Source of the DNA: DATLFA01 sp035525225
Lineage (GTDB): Bacteria > Actinomycetota > Acidimicrobiia > Acidimicrobiales > WLNW01
Reading direction: 5' to 3'
Assembly (NCBI GenBank): GCA_035525225.1
Contig: DATLFA010000054.1
Coordinates: 178,811 to 242,810 of the forward strand
Length of the DNA stretch: 64,000 bases
Below are positions 25,464 through 34,755 of this stretch, piece after piece (the first letter of the stretch is position 1; each line of letters opens with the position of its first letter). The translations under genes and the position numbers were made by a program. The notes beneath the pieces are model-generated. The model was not told where the DNA came from. It was given only the letters and a program-made list of their open reading frames with translations, and did not search any database.

Positions 25464-25826
25464 ATGGGTAACAAACGCGGATATCAACGCACTGACAGAG
25501 TCAACGAATTGTTGCGCGAGATCATCGCCGAGGAGTTGACCAAAGAAGACGAAGACGGGCTCGATCTCGTGACGATCACTGCGGTCGATGTCGACCGCGA
25601 GTTCGAGAAGGCCCGTGTGTACTACACCACCGTCGACGGCGAAGACGAGAGCCCCGACGTCGTTGCCGCGCTCGAGCGCTTTCGCACGAAGGCGCGGCGG
25701 GCAGTGGGCCAGCAGGCTCGCATCCGGAAGACACCCGATCTCGAGTTCCTACCCGACGATGTGCAGCGCAGCGCCGAGCGAATCGAGACGATTCTCAAGC
25801 AACTGCACACCGACGACAGTGACTGA
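25464..25826 (+). CDS. rbfA: Ribosome-binding factor A
   Basis: This 120-residue protein begins at ATG 25464 directly after the ylxP stop. The type-II KH fold is seen in RTDRVNELLREIIAEEL, VTITAVDVDREFEKARVYYT and RIRKTPDLEFLPDD. RbfA binds the 30S subunit near the 5' helix of 16S rRNA and is a cold-adaptation factor. The length is normal. Its end overlaps the truB start by eight bases. Confidence 0.96.
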   Translation: MGNKRGYQRTDRVNELLREIIAEELTKEDEDGLDLVTITAVDVDREFEKARVYYTTVDGEDESPDVVAALERFRTKARRAVGQQARIRKTPDLEFLPDDVQRSAERIETILKQLHTDDSD

Positions 25827-26697
25827 CGGCTTCGCGATCGTCGACAAGCCCGCGGGCATGACGTCGCACGACGTCGTGGGGCGAGCCCGAAAGCAGTTGA
25901 GTGAGCGCCGAATCGGCCACGCCGGCACACTCGACCCCGACGCCACGGGCGTGTTGTTGTTGGGTATCGGACGCGCGACGCGGCTCTTGCAGTTCCTCTC
26001 CGGCTGCGACAAGACCTATGTGGCCGACATCGAACTCGGGGCAGAGACCGACACGCTCGACGCGGCGGGTGTCGTGACCGCGACCCACGACATGAGCTCG
26101 GTCACCGCCGCCGACGTTGTCGCCGCGGCTGCGCAGTTCGAGGGCGACATCGACCAGGTGCCCCCCATGGTTTCGGCAATCAAGATCGGTGGGCGCCGGC
26201 TGCACGAGCTGGCCCGCGAGGGCATCGAAGTCGAGCGACCGGCGCGCCGCGTGCACGTCGCGCGCTTCGACATCGAGCCGATCGCGCCCGACCCCTCTGC
26301 TCAGAGCCTGGTGTTCCGGGCGGAGATCGACTGCTCCTCGGGCACCTACATCCGCTCGCTGGCCGCAGACCTCGGCCGGGCCTTGGGCGGCGGCGCGCAT
26401 TTGCGCACGCTGCGCCGCACCCGTGTCGGTCGCTTCGGCATCGACGAGGCGTGCCCCCTCGATTCGCTCGTGGTACGACCGATGATCGACGCCATGCGCG
26501 GCAGCGCGGAAGTCCGCGTCGACGATGCGATGGTCGCGCTGATCCGCAACGGTCGGGTGTTCGCCCGCGACGAGCTCGGCGTGGGCGCCGGCGACGGTCC
26601 GTGGAGTGTGGTGTCGACGGCCGGCGAGCTGCTCGCGGTCTATGCGTCACACGGTTCGGAACGGGTAAAACCCACGGTGGTGCTGGTACCGTCATGA
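25819..26697 (+). CDS. truB: tRNA pseudouridine(55) synthase TruB
   Basis: This 292-residue enzyme starts at GTG 25819 inside the rbfA end. The catalytic Asp is D39 in RIGHAGTLDPDATGVL. Conserved KTYVADIELG, PPMVSAIKIGGRRLHELAREG and SSGTYIRSLAADLG follow. It makes pseudouridine 55 in the T-loop of elongator tRNAs. The C-terminal 60 residues form a PUA-like extension. It is followed by ribF, the usual last gene of this operon. Confidence 0.96.
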   Translation: MTDGFAIVDKPAGMTSHDVVGRARKQLSERRIGHAGTLDPDATGVLLLGIGRATRLLQFLSGCDKTYVADIELGAETDTLDAAGVVTATHDMSSVTAADVVAAAAQFEGDIDQVPPMVSAIKIGGRRLHELAREGIEVERPARRVHVARFDIEPIAPDPSAQSLVFRAEIDCSSGTYIRSLAADLGRALGGGAHLRTLRRTRVGRFGIDEACPLDSLVVRPMIDAMRGSAEVRVDDAMVALIRNGRVFARDELGVGAGDGPWSVVSTAGELLAVYASHGSERVKPTVVLVPS

Positions 26698-26753
26698 CGC
26701 CGACCAGGCCCGAGCGGGCTGCGGCAGAGCGTGAACCCAGAATTGGGAGTGCG

Positions 26754-27698
26754 ATGAAGGTCATTCACGACGGTGAACCGGGGCTCGGGGCGGGCGAGAG
26801 CAGCGTCGTGTCCATCGGCACCTTCGACGGTGTCCACCTCGGTCACCAACACGTGCTGCGCCACCTTCGCACCGAGGCCGAGGTCCGCGACGTGCTGTCA
26901 GCGGTCGTGACCTTCGACATCCACCCGGCGTTGGTGCTGCGTCCCGAGAACGCACCCAAGATCCTAATGTCGCTCGACCAGAAACTCGAGTTGCTCGACA
27001 TCAACGGCGTCGACGTGGTCTACGTCGTGCACTTCGACCTCGACCGGTCGCTCACGACCTCCGACGACTTCGTGAGGCAGGTCTTCGCCGACGCGTTGCA
27101 TGCCCGTGCGGTGGTCGTCGGCGAGGATTTCCACTTCGGCCGCAACCGCGAGGGCAACATCGAGCGGCTGCGTTCGATGGGCGAGATGCTGGGCTTCGAG
27201 GTCGACGGATTGGAGTTGATCCGCCACGACGTGACCGCCCGTGAGCCAGTGAGCTCGACGGCCATTCGCCGGGCGCTCGCCGGCGGCGATGTCGCGGCGG
27301 CGGCGGCGATGCTCGGCCGGCCCTACGAGGTGCGAGGGGTGGTGGCTCGGGGCGACGAACGTGGTCGCACCATCGGGTTTCCCACCGCCAACATCCCCGT
27401 CTCCAAGCAAATGGCGTGGCCCGCCGACGCCGTCTACGCCGGGTGGTACACGAGGGCGAACGGCGACGTGTTCCCCTGCGCGATCAACATCGGTCGGCGG
27501 CCGACGTTCTACGAGCACGCCGAGCAGTCGCTGCTCGAGGCCCACCTCATCGACTTCGACGACGATCTCTACGGCGAGGCCGCGCGCGTCAGCTTCGTCG
27601 ACTTCCTCCGCAGCGAGCAGCGTTTTGCCGGCATCGACGCCCTCGGCGCGCAGCTCAAGCGCGACGTGCAACACGCGCGCGAGATACTCGGGGTCTGA
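26754..27698 (+). CDS. ribF: Bifunctional riboflavin kinase / FAD synthetase
   Basis: This 314-residue enzyme starts at ATG 26754, with TTGGGAG just upstream; ATG 26694 is in frame but less likely. The N-terminal FMN adenylyltransferase domain shows SIGTFDGVHLGHQ (about 21-32), TFDIHP, and VGEDFHFGRNREGN. The C-terminal flavokinase domain has GVVARGDERGRTIGFPTANI and the metal-binding PTAN. It converts riboflavin to FMN and FAD. No riboflavin riboswitch is visible upstream. Confidence 0.95.
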   Translation: MKVIHDGEPGLGAGESSVVSIGTFDGVHLGHQHVLRHLRTEAEVRDVLSAVVTFDIHPALVLRPENAPKILMSLDQKLELLDINGVDVVYVVHFDLDRSLTTSDDFVRQVFADALHARAVVVGEDFHFGRNREGNIERLRSMGEMLGFEVDGLELIRHDVTAREPVSSTAIRRALAGGDVAAAAAMLGRPYEVRGVVARGDERGRTIGFPTANIPVSKQMAWPADAVYAGWYTRANGDVFPCAINIGRRPTFYEHAEQSLLEAHLIDFDDDLYGEAARVSFVDFLRSEQRFAGIDALGAQLKRDVQHAREILGV

Positions 27699-27739
27699 CC
27701 CGCAGCCCGAAGTCCCGAGCGGTAGGAGTCGGGTCGCGT

Positions 27740-27745
27740 TAGCGT
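27740..27745 (+). promoter_or_regulatory. Putative leaderless -10 box for the histidine phosphatase
   Basis: TAGCGT lies eight bases before GTG 27754, with no Shine-Dalgarno between. Confidence 0.3.
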
Positions 27746-27753
27746 TTCGAAAC

Positions 27754-28365
27754 GTGCTGATCTTCCTGCGCCATGGCCGCACGGCGTACAACGCCGAGGG
27801 GCGCCTGCAAGGACAGTACGACTCGCCTCTCGACGAGGTCGGTTGGCAGCAGGCCAAAGCGGTCGGTCTGCACTTGCAGGAGAACTATGACGTCGCACGC
27901 GTGATCACGAGCGCGATGACGCGCACGCGCCAGACCGTCGAGGCGGCGGGGTTGTTGCACCTGCCGACGACGGTCGACGACCGCTGGCGCGAGATCGACT
28001 TCGGCGCGTACGACCAACGCCGGATCCAAGACGTCCACGTCGATCTCGGCGCCAAGTGGGCCGAGGACCCGGAGTGGCAGCCTGACGGGGGTGCCGAGTC
28101 GATCGCCACCTTGCACCGGCGCGTCGAGTCGGCGCTCGTCGATGTGTTGGAGGCCCACGATCGCGTCGCGTCCGAGCAGGCGATCGTCATCGTTTCGCAC
28201 GCCACGCCGATCAAGTCGGCGATCGCGCATGCCGCCCTCGGGGGTCCACCGATGATCCTTCGATTGCAGATCGGGTTGGCGTCGGTGTCGACGATGGCTT
28301 GCACGAACGGCGTGTCGGTGTTGACGTCGTTCAACGAGCGTCCCTTCCCGCCGTCGCTGCGCTGA
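27754..28365 (+). CDS. Histidine phosphatase (phosphoglycerate mutase-like) family protein
   Basis: This 203-residue protein starts at GTG 27754 with MLIFLRHGRTAYNAEGRLQGQ, placing the phosphoacceptor His at residue 7. The conserved SAMTRTRQTVEAAG, the acidic REIDFG segment and the second His in IVIVSHATPIKSAIAHA (about residue 149) complete the pocket. Such enzymes act on sugar phosphates, phosphoserine, acid-phosphatase substrates or cobalamin intermediates. Specificity cannot be read from sequence. It sits after ribF but probably has its own promoter. Confidence 0.88.
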   Translation: MLIFLRHGRTAYNAEGRLQGQYDSPLDEVGWQQAKAVGLHLQENYDVARVITSAMTRTRQTVEAAGLLHLPTTVDDRWREIDFGAYDQRRIQDVHVDLGAKWAEDPEWQPDGGAESIATLHRRVESALVDVLEAHDRVASEQAIVIVSHATPIKSAIAHAALGGPPMILRLQIGLASVSTMACTNGVSVLTSFNERPFPPSLR

Positions 28366-28424
28366 CCCCAGGCGTCGGCCGGCAAGCGTTGCCCGCCAAC
28401 GCCACCGGCGCCGAGTATTGACTA

Positions 28425-28442
28425 TGGTCTGACCATCAGACC
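28425..28442. promoter_or_regulatory. GntR/FadR-type operator upstream of the VOC-gntR operon
   Basis: TGGTCTGACCA (28425-28435) fits the FadR-type pattern TNGTNNNACNA. It sits within a longer inverted repeat, GGTCTGA-CCA-TCAGACC (28426-28442). It overlaps a TATGGT that could be a -10 box. A FadR-type GntR regulator is encoded 530 bases downstream, so autoregulation is likely. Confidence 0.55.
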
Positions 28443-28474
28443 GCCGAAGACAAGCGACAGCACCAGGAGACTCG

Positions 28475-28978
28475 ATGGCCATCTTGGGGTTGAACCACGC
28501 AGTGCTCTACGTACGCGACGCCCGGCGTTCGAGCCGCTTCTACATGGACGTGCTCGGCTTCGTGCCGGTGATCGAAGATGCGGCCGGACGGTTCGCGTTC
28601 TTGCGCGCGCCCGCGTCGGTGAACCATCACGACATCGCGTTCTTCAGCATCGGCGCGGGCGCCGGCGACTCGACCGCGGGCAAATCGACAGTCGGGATGT
28701 ACCACATCGCCTGGGCTGTCCCCACGATCGACGAGCTGATGAGCATGCGCGAGAAGCTGATCGCCGCGGGTGCATACGGCGGCGAGAGCGACCACGGGGT
28801 CAACAAGAGCGTGTATGCGAAGGACCCTGACGGTCTCGAGTTCGAGGTGACCTACGTCGTGCGGCCCGAGTATTGGGGCGGCGACGAGCACGAGGCGATC
28901 ATCCGCTCGCTCGACCTCGATGCCGAGCTTGCCCGTTTCGCCGGCGTCGTGAGCCACGTCGGCTCAGCGCGGCCGTGA
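28475..28978 (+). CDS. VOC-superfamily (glyoxalase/extradiol dioxygenase-like) protein
   Basis: This 167-residue protein starts at ATG 28475 with a CAGGAGAC Shine-Dalgarno. Two paired beta-alpha-beta-beta-beta modules are visible. The first begins LNHAVLYVRDARRSSRFYMDVLGF and the second YHIAWAVPTIDELMSMREKL, ending YAKDPDGLEFEVTYVV. The His in LNH, the His in YHIAW and the Glu in LEFEV would be the metal ligands. The ring or substrate acted on is unknown. It overlaps gntR by four bases, with a GntR-type operator upstream. Confidence 0.88.
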   Translation: MAILGLNHAVLYVRDARRSSRFYMDVLGFVPVIEDAAGRFAFLRAPASVNHHDIAFFSIGAGAGDSTAGKSTVGMYHIAWAVPTIDELMSMREKLIAAGAYGGESDHGVNKSVYAKDPDGLEFEVTYVVRPEYWGGDEHEAIIRSLDLDAELARFAGVVSHVGSARP

Positions 28979-29697
28979 CCGAGCACATCAGCGAACTCGG
29001 TCTCGAACCGCTCGAGCGTCGTTCGCTCCCCGACGAGATCCGCGACCGGCTGCTCGGGCTCATCCGCAACGGTGATCTGACCCCCGGTCAACAGCTGCCC
29101 GCCGAACGGCTGCTATGCGCGGAGCTCATGGTGGCCCGCACTTCGGTGCGCGAGGCGATTCAAGCGCTCGTGTCGCTCGGCTACGTCGAACGCCGCGGCA
29201 ATCGCGCGTACGTGGTCGAGCACCTGCCCGAGGTCGAGAGCGTGATCGTCTCGTGCAAGATGATGGTGCGCGATCTCTTCGAGACCCGCCGTGTGATCGA
29301 AACGCAGATGGCCGAGCTCGCCACCTGCCGAGCAACTGCCGCGCAGCGCAACGAGCTCGCGGAGATCGCCGAGCAGTTCACCCCTTCGATGAAGCTCGAC
29401 GACTTCCGTCATCTCGACCGGCGCTTCCACTGGCTGATCGCATCGGCGTGCGGCAATCGGCTCTTGACCGAGCTCTACGGCAAGGTGCTCGACGCGCTCT
29501 TCGGCTCGACCGAGTTCCACGAGTTGCTGTACGCCGGCCACAACCGTCGCGAAGTCGCCACGATCGTCGGGCGGTCGGGCCAACATCACCGAACGATCGC
29601 GCGCGCGATCGTCGACGGCGAACCGATCGCGGTGGTCGCTGCAGTGGACGAGCACCTGAACGATGTGGGCCAACGAATCCTCGAACGCTTGCGGTGA
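28975..29697 (+). CDS. FadR-subfamily GntR transcriptional regulator
   Basis: This 240-residue protein starts at GTG 28975 in the VOC stop (GTGA). The winged-helix domain shows LPDEIRDRLLGLIRNGDLTPGQQLPAERLLCAELMVARTSVREAIQALVSLGYVERRGNRAYVV. The C-terminal all-helical FCD domain contains the usual metal-binding pattern with FHWLIASACGNRLL, and HRTIARAIVDGE and AVDEHL. FadR-type regulators sense organic acids or acyl-CoAs. It is co-transcribed with the VOC gene and probably represses it through the operator at 28425. Confidence 0.9.
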   Translation: MTEHISELGLEPLERRSLPDEIRDRLLGLIRNGDLTPGQQLPAERLLCAELMVARTSVREAIQALVSLGYVERRGNRAYVVEHLPEVESVIVSCKMMVRDLFETRRVIETQMAELATCRATAAQRNELAEIAEQFTPSMKLDDFRHLDRRFHWLIASACGNRLLTELYGKVLDALFGSTEFHELLYAGHNRREVATIVGRSGQHHRTIARAIVDGEPIAVVAAVDEHLNDVGQRILERLR

Positions 29698-29793
29698 GAC
29701 CCCACCCCACGCGCGACGTACACTCCGTCCAGTCGCGGCCAAGTCCGCCACCGAAGCACTGGCCGAGGTGGTGCTGCGAGACAGGGGGCGTCC

Positions 29794-31462
29794 ATGGCGG
29801 GCAGCGCAAACTCCTACGTGTCCGGTGCGGCGGGGGCACCTCTGCTCGAGGACACGGTCGGCGCCGCGTTGGCGAACACGGCCGCGCGTTTCCCCAAGAG
29901 GGAAGCGCTGGCGTCGATCCATCAAGGTGTCCGCTATTCGTATAGCGAATTCGCGGGCGAGGTCGAGCGAGTGGCTTTGGGTCTGCTCGCGCTCGGCATC
30001 GAGAAAGGCGATCGGGTCGGGATCTGGGCGACCAACTGCGCCGAGTGGACGATCTTGCAGTTCGCGACCGCGCGTGTCGGCGCGATCCTCGTCAACATCA
30101 ATCCCGCGTATCGCCCGGCAGAGTTCGAATTCGCGATGGCGCACTCGGGTGTGCGCATGTTGGTGACGGCGCATTACAAGACCTCCGACTATCTCGACAT
30201 GCTCGCGTCGGTGCGTGGGGCACTTCCCGCGCTCGAACGGGTCGTCACGATCGACGGTGATCGCGCCTCTGGCACCGATCTGGTCTGGTCCGATCTGGTC
30301 GCGGCGTCGACAGCAGCGACACCCCAGCAGCTTGCCGCGAGAGAGCAAGAGCTCGACGCGGACGATCCGATCAACATCCAGTACACGAGCGGCACGACCG
30401 GGCGGCCGAAGGGCGCGACACTCACGCACCACAACATCGTCAACAACGCGTACGCGATGGCGGGGATCTTGGGATACACCGACGCTGATCGAGTGTGTAT
30501 ACCCCTGCCGCTCTACCACTGCTTCGGCATGGGTGTCGGCAACCTCGGATGCGTCACGACCGGCGCGACGATGGTATATCCCGCCGCGACGTTCGATCCG
30601 GTCTCGACGATGCAGGCCGTACAAGACGAGAGCTGCACGAGCCTCTATGGCGTCCCCACCATGTGGATCGCGCAGCTGGAGCATCCCCGATTCGCCGAGT
30701 TCGATCTCACGTCGTTGCGCACGGGATTGATGGGTGGCTCGCCCTGCCCGATCGAGGTGATGAAGCGGGCGGTGAGCGACATGCACGCGAGCGAGGTGTG
30801 CATCGTCTACGGGATGACCGAAACCGCGCCGATCTCGTTCATCACACGACGCGACGACGACCTCGAGCGACGGGTATCGACAGTCGGTCGTGTGATGCCG
30901 AACGTCGAAGCCAAGATCGTCGACCCCGCCACCGGTGGATCGGTGCCGCGGGGAACTGCCGGCGAGGTGTGCACGCGGGGGCTATGTGGTGATGCGCGGG
31001 TACTGGGACGATCCCGCAGCAACGGCAGATGCCGTCGATGCCGGTGGCTGGATGCACACCGGCGACCTCGGCGTGATCGACGACGAGGGATATCTCAACA
31101 TCGTCGGTCGGATGAAGGACATGATGATCCGCGGCGGTGAGAACATCTACCCACGAGAGATCGAAGAGGTGTTGTTCCAACACCCCGCGGTCGGTAGCGC
31201 GCAGGTGATCGGAGTGCCCGACACGCTCTACGGTGAAGAGTTGATGGCGTGGGTTCTGGTGCGAGAAGGAGCTACGGTCGACGAGGATGAGTTGCGCGCC
31301 TTCTGCGGGGCGAGGCTCGCGCACTTCAAGGTGCCCCGCTACTGGCAGTTCGTCGACGAGTTCCCGATGACGGTCACGGGCAAGATACAGAAGTTCAAGA
31401 TGCGCGAGATCGCAATCGAAACTCTCGGGCTGCGCGACGCGGCGGAGATCAAGACGGCGTGA
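29794..31462 (+). pseudogene. AMP-forming acyl-CoA synthetase, disrupted by a one-base frameshift
   Basis: The first 395 codons from ATG 29794 encode the N-terminal adenylation domain, with YTSGTTGRPKGATLTHHN near 197, the YGMTETAP motif and VSTVGRVMPNVEAKI. At a run of five Gs (30977-30981) the frame is lost. The rest of the protein continues in the +1 frame as GYVVMRGYWDD, HTGDLGVIDDEGYLNIVGRMKDMMIRGGENIYP and the C-terminal VTGKIQKFKMRE, ending at 31462. Removing one G restores a 555-residue enzyme. A homopolymer sequencing error or a recent mutation would explain it. The likely substrate is a medium- or long-chain acid. Confidence 0.88.
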
Positions 31463-31466
31463 GTCG

Positions 31467-31844
31467 TCAGGCTTGTCGGATCTGTTGCAGGAATCCGAGC
31501 GCGTCGTAGTAGTCGACTCGGTGCGCAACGAGGCCGTCGCGCACCGAAAACCGCATGACACCGCGCACCGCGATCGCGTGGCCCCCATACGTCGCGCGCA
31601 TCGTGTATGCCGCCATCACCTTGTCGCCCTCGGCAACCAGGTCTTCGATCTCGTAACGCAGGCCGGAGAAGCTGGCCAAGAATTCGGGAAGCCGGCGCCG
31701 GTACTCGATCTTGCTGGTGCAGCCCGAGGCCAGCGCCGCCGTGTGTTCGTTGACGAAGTCATCGGTGACGTGCGCGGCCACCGTGTCGGGATCACCGGTT
31801 GCGAACGACTGGAGGTATTCGCGAGCGACGGCGGCCGGGTCCAC
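31467..31844 (-). CDS. SnoaL-like / nuclear transport factor 2 family protein
   Basis: This 125-residue protein on the reverse strand is placed at GTG 31844, where the fold begins (VDPAAVAREYLQSFATGDPDTVAAHVTDDF). The frame is open to TTG/ATG sites further upstream but shows no homology there. The cone-shaped alpha-beta barrel is suggested by LAEF-type and YEIEDLVAEGDKVMAAYTMRATYGG segments. Such proteins are hydrolases, isomerases or binding proteins. It ends four bases from the synthetase gene and is convergent with it. A GntR-type operator lies about 80 bases upstream. Confidence 0.8.
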   Translation of the reverse strand: MDPAAVAREYLQSFATGDPDTVAAHVTDDFVNEHTAALASGCTSKIEYRRRLPEFLASFSGLRYEIEDLVAEGDKVMAAYTMRATYGGHAIAVRGVMRFSVRDGLVAHRVDYYDALGFLQQIRQA

Positions 31845-31921
31845 GGCGCTGATCTTTCCACGCGATGTGTCGCTCGATCGGGGGCCCGCCGGCGGAAACG
31901 AAGCCTCGCGACGGCATGGTA

Positions 31922-31932
31922 TGGTCAGACCG
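31922..31932. promoter_or_regulatory. Second GntR/FadR-type operator
   Basis: TGGTCAGACCG matches TNGTNNNACNN and resembles the operator at 28425. As there, it overlaps TATGGT (31920-31925). It lies between the SnoaL-like gene and the BMP-lipoprotein gene and could control either or both. Confidence 0.45.
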
Positions 31933-32065
31933 GCAGCGCGATCTGTCCGCTGGCAGGCCCGGATACCGTTGGCGGCACGAGGCAAAGTGTGGTTGGTTTC
32001 GGGTGTGCGGAGCGTCCGCTGACAGCCATCAGTAGTCAACGGCGTCGTTACTTGGAGGGCATGTA

Positions 32066-33148
32066 GTGAGGAATCGGACGAGACTCGGGTTGATCGCGAT
32101 GTTGGTGGCGGCTCTCGTGGCTGCCGCGTGCGGCGACGACGGCGAGCAGGCCTCGACCGGCACGACCTGTACGCAAAAGCCCAGCGACATCAAGCCCCTC
32201 GACTTCACGGGTGACGGCAAGTTCGTCATCGGGGTGGCGACGCCCGGCCCGCGCAACGACGGTGCCTACTACCAGGCTGTCGTCGATTGCGCCGAGCGCT
32301 TGGCAAAGGCCAACAACGGCAGCGCGATCATCGTCGACAACATCGGCGAAACCGACGCCGCCACGCAGATCGAAAACCTCGCGAAGCAAAATGTCGACAT
32401 CATGATCGTCGGCGCGAGCAATATCGCGAAGTCACTGCCCGAGTTGTCGAAGAAGTACGCGAGTACGTTCTGGTACTGCAACTGTGGGGCGGGCCAAGCG
32501 CCTGATCCCAACTACGCGCAAAGTCAAGACGACGGCACCGAGATCAACTACGCAGCCGGCTACGCAACCGGCCTGTTGATGAAGGCCAAGAGCCAGACGA
32601 AAGCAGCGTTCATCGGCAACAGCGACGCCAACGGCTTCGAGGTCGCCTCGTTCGAGTCGTTCAAACTCGGGCTGAAGGCCGTCGACGCCAATTATGAAGC
32701 CACCTACTACGGCACCGGAAGCTTCGACGACGTGCAGAAGGCGACCGAGGCCTACAACACCGCCAAAGGTCAAGGAATCGGTGCAGTCGTCCCGTTTCTC
32801 GGAGGTGCGCACGAGGCCATCGTCAAGCTGGCCAACAAGGACGACATCATCACGATGAGTGCAGGGTCCAGCGCGGCGTGCACGCGTTCGGATCTCGACT
32901 ATCAGATCGCGGTGAAGTTCGACGGGGGCGACTATCTGAGCGCGCTCATCACCAAGCTTCTCGCCGGCACCTACAAGGAGGGCGACGTCTACACGTTCCG
33001 TGTCGGCGCCGACAAGGAACCCGGCGCACAGATCTGCGACGCCACGACCGAACAGCAAACGGCTCTCGATACGGTCTCGAGTGAGATCGCGGCCGGCAAG
33101 TACAAGGACGCGTTGTTCGCAATTCAGAAGAAGGCCTACAACTTCTGA
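32066..33148 (+). CDS. BMP/PnrA-family ABC transporter substrate-binding lipoprotein
   Basis: This 360-residue protein starts at GTG 32066 with GGAGG eight bases before. The signal peptide ends in a lipobox, LVAAAC, so Cys22 would be lipid-anchored. The mature protein has the BMP fold: FVIGVATPGPRNDGAYYQ, IIVDNIGETDAATQIENLAKQNVDIMIVGAS, and YAAGYATGLLMKAKSQTKAAFIGN. Characterised relatives (BmpA, PnrA) bind purine nucleosides, but others bind different small molecules. It is the first gene of a four-gene importer. Confidence 0.92.
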   Translation: MRNRTRLGLIAMLVAALVAAACGDDGEQASTGTTCTQKPSDIKPLDFTGDGKFVIGVATPGPRNDGAYYQAVVDCAERLAKANNGSAIIVDNIGETDAATQIENLAKQNVDIMIVGASNIAKSLPELSKKYASTFWYCNCGAGQAPDPNYAQSQDDGTEINYAAGYATGLLMKAKSQTKAAFIGNSDANGFEVASFESFKLGLKAVDANYEATYYGTGSFDDVQKATEAYNTAKGQGIGAVVPFLGGAHEAIVKLANKDDIITMSAGSSAACTRSDLDYQIAVKFDGGDYLSALITKLLAGTYKEGDVYTFRVGADKEPGAQICDATTEQQTALDTVSSEIAAGKYKDALFAIQKKAYNF

Positions 33149-33189
33149 TCGAGCACCCGCGGCGCGCACACCAACTGGTGGCGTAGGCG

Positions 33190-34755
33190 ATGACTTCCTC
33201 CGCCCCACTCGTCGAACTGATCGATATCACCAAGTCGTTCGGCGCGGTCGTGGCGTGTGACCGCGTCACGTTGTCGCTGTATCCGGGCGAGATCCACGGC
33301 CTGCTGGGGCAAAACGGCGCGGGCAAGTCGACGCTGATGAAGATTCTCATCGGGCTGGTGTTGCCCGATCGCGGACAGATCCTCACACGCGGTGTCGAGC
33401 GTCGCATCGATGACCCGCTGGTCGCGGCGGCGCTGGGCATCGGCATGGTGCACCAACACTTCAGTCTCGTCGAGCCGCTGCGCGTGTGGGAGAACGCGGT
33501 ACTCGGCGACAGCCGTCGCGTCGATCCGGCCCGAGCGCGAGCCGACGTGCGTGAGATCGGCGCTCGCTACGGGCTCGAGGTCGACCCTGACGCGCGCGTC
33601 GGCGACCTCACATCGGCACAGCGACAACGAGTCGAGATCATCAAGTGCCTTCGGCGCGATCCATCGATCCTCATACTCGACGAGCCGACCTCGGTGCTGA
33701 CCCCGGCCGAATCGGAAGAGCTCTTCGCGGTGCTGCGGCGGGCGGTGCAAGAAGAGCAACGAGCGGTTGCTCTGGTCAGTCATAAGCTCGACGAGATCCT
33801 TCGCGCGACGGATCGGGTCACGATCATGCGCAATGGTGGGGTTGTCGCCACGGTCGCAACGAGTGAAGCCACCGCGGCCGGACTCGCAAGGGCGATGGTC
33901 GGACGCGACGTCGCGCTGCGTTCCCAGAGTGCCGCCGCGCTGGGTCTCGTCGACGTGCTCGTCGACGAGATTGCCCTCGAGCCGCAGGCCGCCGACTCGA
34001 CCGTCGCCGTGGCGCCGGTATTGCGGATCGTCGAGGCATCTGCCCGCGGAGCCGACCACCGCAGACTCCTCGACGGCTTGTCACTCGACGTGCGCCCAGG
34101 CGAGATCGTCGGCGTGGCCGGGGTCGAGGGCAACGGCCAACTGGCGCTGAGCGATGTGCTGTCGAGCTTGCGCAAGCTCGAATCCGGCACCGTCGAGGTC
34201 GTTGGTTCGGTCGTGCCCACCGGCAAGGCGGGCGCCATGACACTTGCGGGCGTCGGCGTGATACCCGAGGACCGCCACGCGTCGGGTTGTGTCTTGGAAA
34301 TGACGGTGGCCGAGAATCTGGTGCTCGACGCGCCGCACGCGATGGCGCGGCACGGGTTGCTCGACCGTCGTGCCATGCGAGAGCGAGCGAATCGACTCAT
34401 CGAGGAGTTCGACGTCCAAACGCCGTCGCCCGACGCGCCGATGTCGTCCTTGTCGGGTGGCAACCAGCAACGAGTCGTGTTGGCGCGCGAGCTCTCACGA
34501 CAGCCGAAGGTGCTCGTGGCCGTCCAGCCGACGCGCGGGCTCGATGTCGGCGCCATCGAATACATGGGGCAGCGGTTGCGCGCCGCAGCCGACGCCGGCG
34601 TCGGCGTACTGTTGATGTCGAGTGAGCTCGAGGAGATCCTCTCGTTGTCGGATCGCATCGTGGTCCTCCACCGAGGTCGCATCATCGGTGAGATGGCGCG
34701 CCACGAGGTCGACCTCCAGCGTCTCGGTTTGTTGATGGGGGGCCATACCGCATGA
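33190..34755 (+). CDS. ABC importer ATPase with two ABC domains (BMP/Nup type)
   Basis: This 521-residue protein has two ABC modules. The first has Walker A GLLGQNGAGKSTLMK near 40, a signature LTSAQRQRVEIIK lacking the usual SGG, and Walker B ILILDEPTSVL. The second has a degenerate Walker A (GVEGNGQLALSDVL) as in RbsA/NupA relatives, signature LSGGNQQRVVLARE and LVAVQPTRGLDVG. It would power uptake of the ligand captured by the BMP lipoprotein. The stop overlaps the first permease by four bases. Confidence 0.94.
   Translation: MTSSAPLVELIDITKSFGAVVACDRVTLSLYPGEIHGLLGQNGAGKSTLMKILIGLVLPDRGQILTRGVERRIDDPLVAAALGIGMVHQHFSLVEPLRVWENAVLGDSRRVDPARARADVREIGARYGLEVDPDARVGDLTSAQRQRVEIIKCLRRDPSILILDEPTSVLTPAESEELFAVLRRAVQEEQRAVALVSHKLDEILRATDRVTIMRNGGVVATVATSEATAAGLARAMVGRDVALRSQSAAALGLVDVLVDEIALEPQAADSTVAVAPVLRIVEASARGADHRRLLDGLSLDVRPGEIVGVAGVEGNGQLALSDVLSSLRKLESGTVEVVGSVVPTGKAGAMTLAGVGVIPEDRHASGCVLEMTVAENLVLDAPHAMARHGLLDRRAMRERANRLIEEFDVQTPSPDAPMSSLSGGNQQRVVLARELSRQPKVLVAVQPTRGLDVGAIEYMGQRLRAAADAGVGVLLMSSELEEILSLSDRIVVLHRGRIIGEMARHEVDLQRLGLLMGGHTA

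Noticed and set aside
23379..25487. A ~700-codon open frame antisense to infB
   Set aside because: Long antisense frames are expected opposite G/C-ending codons; infB is fully conserved and the antisense product has no recognisable domain. The same applies to long antisense frames over comM-dprA-xerC (5617-7656), trmD-rplS (1767-3341) and pnp (42819-45008).
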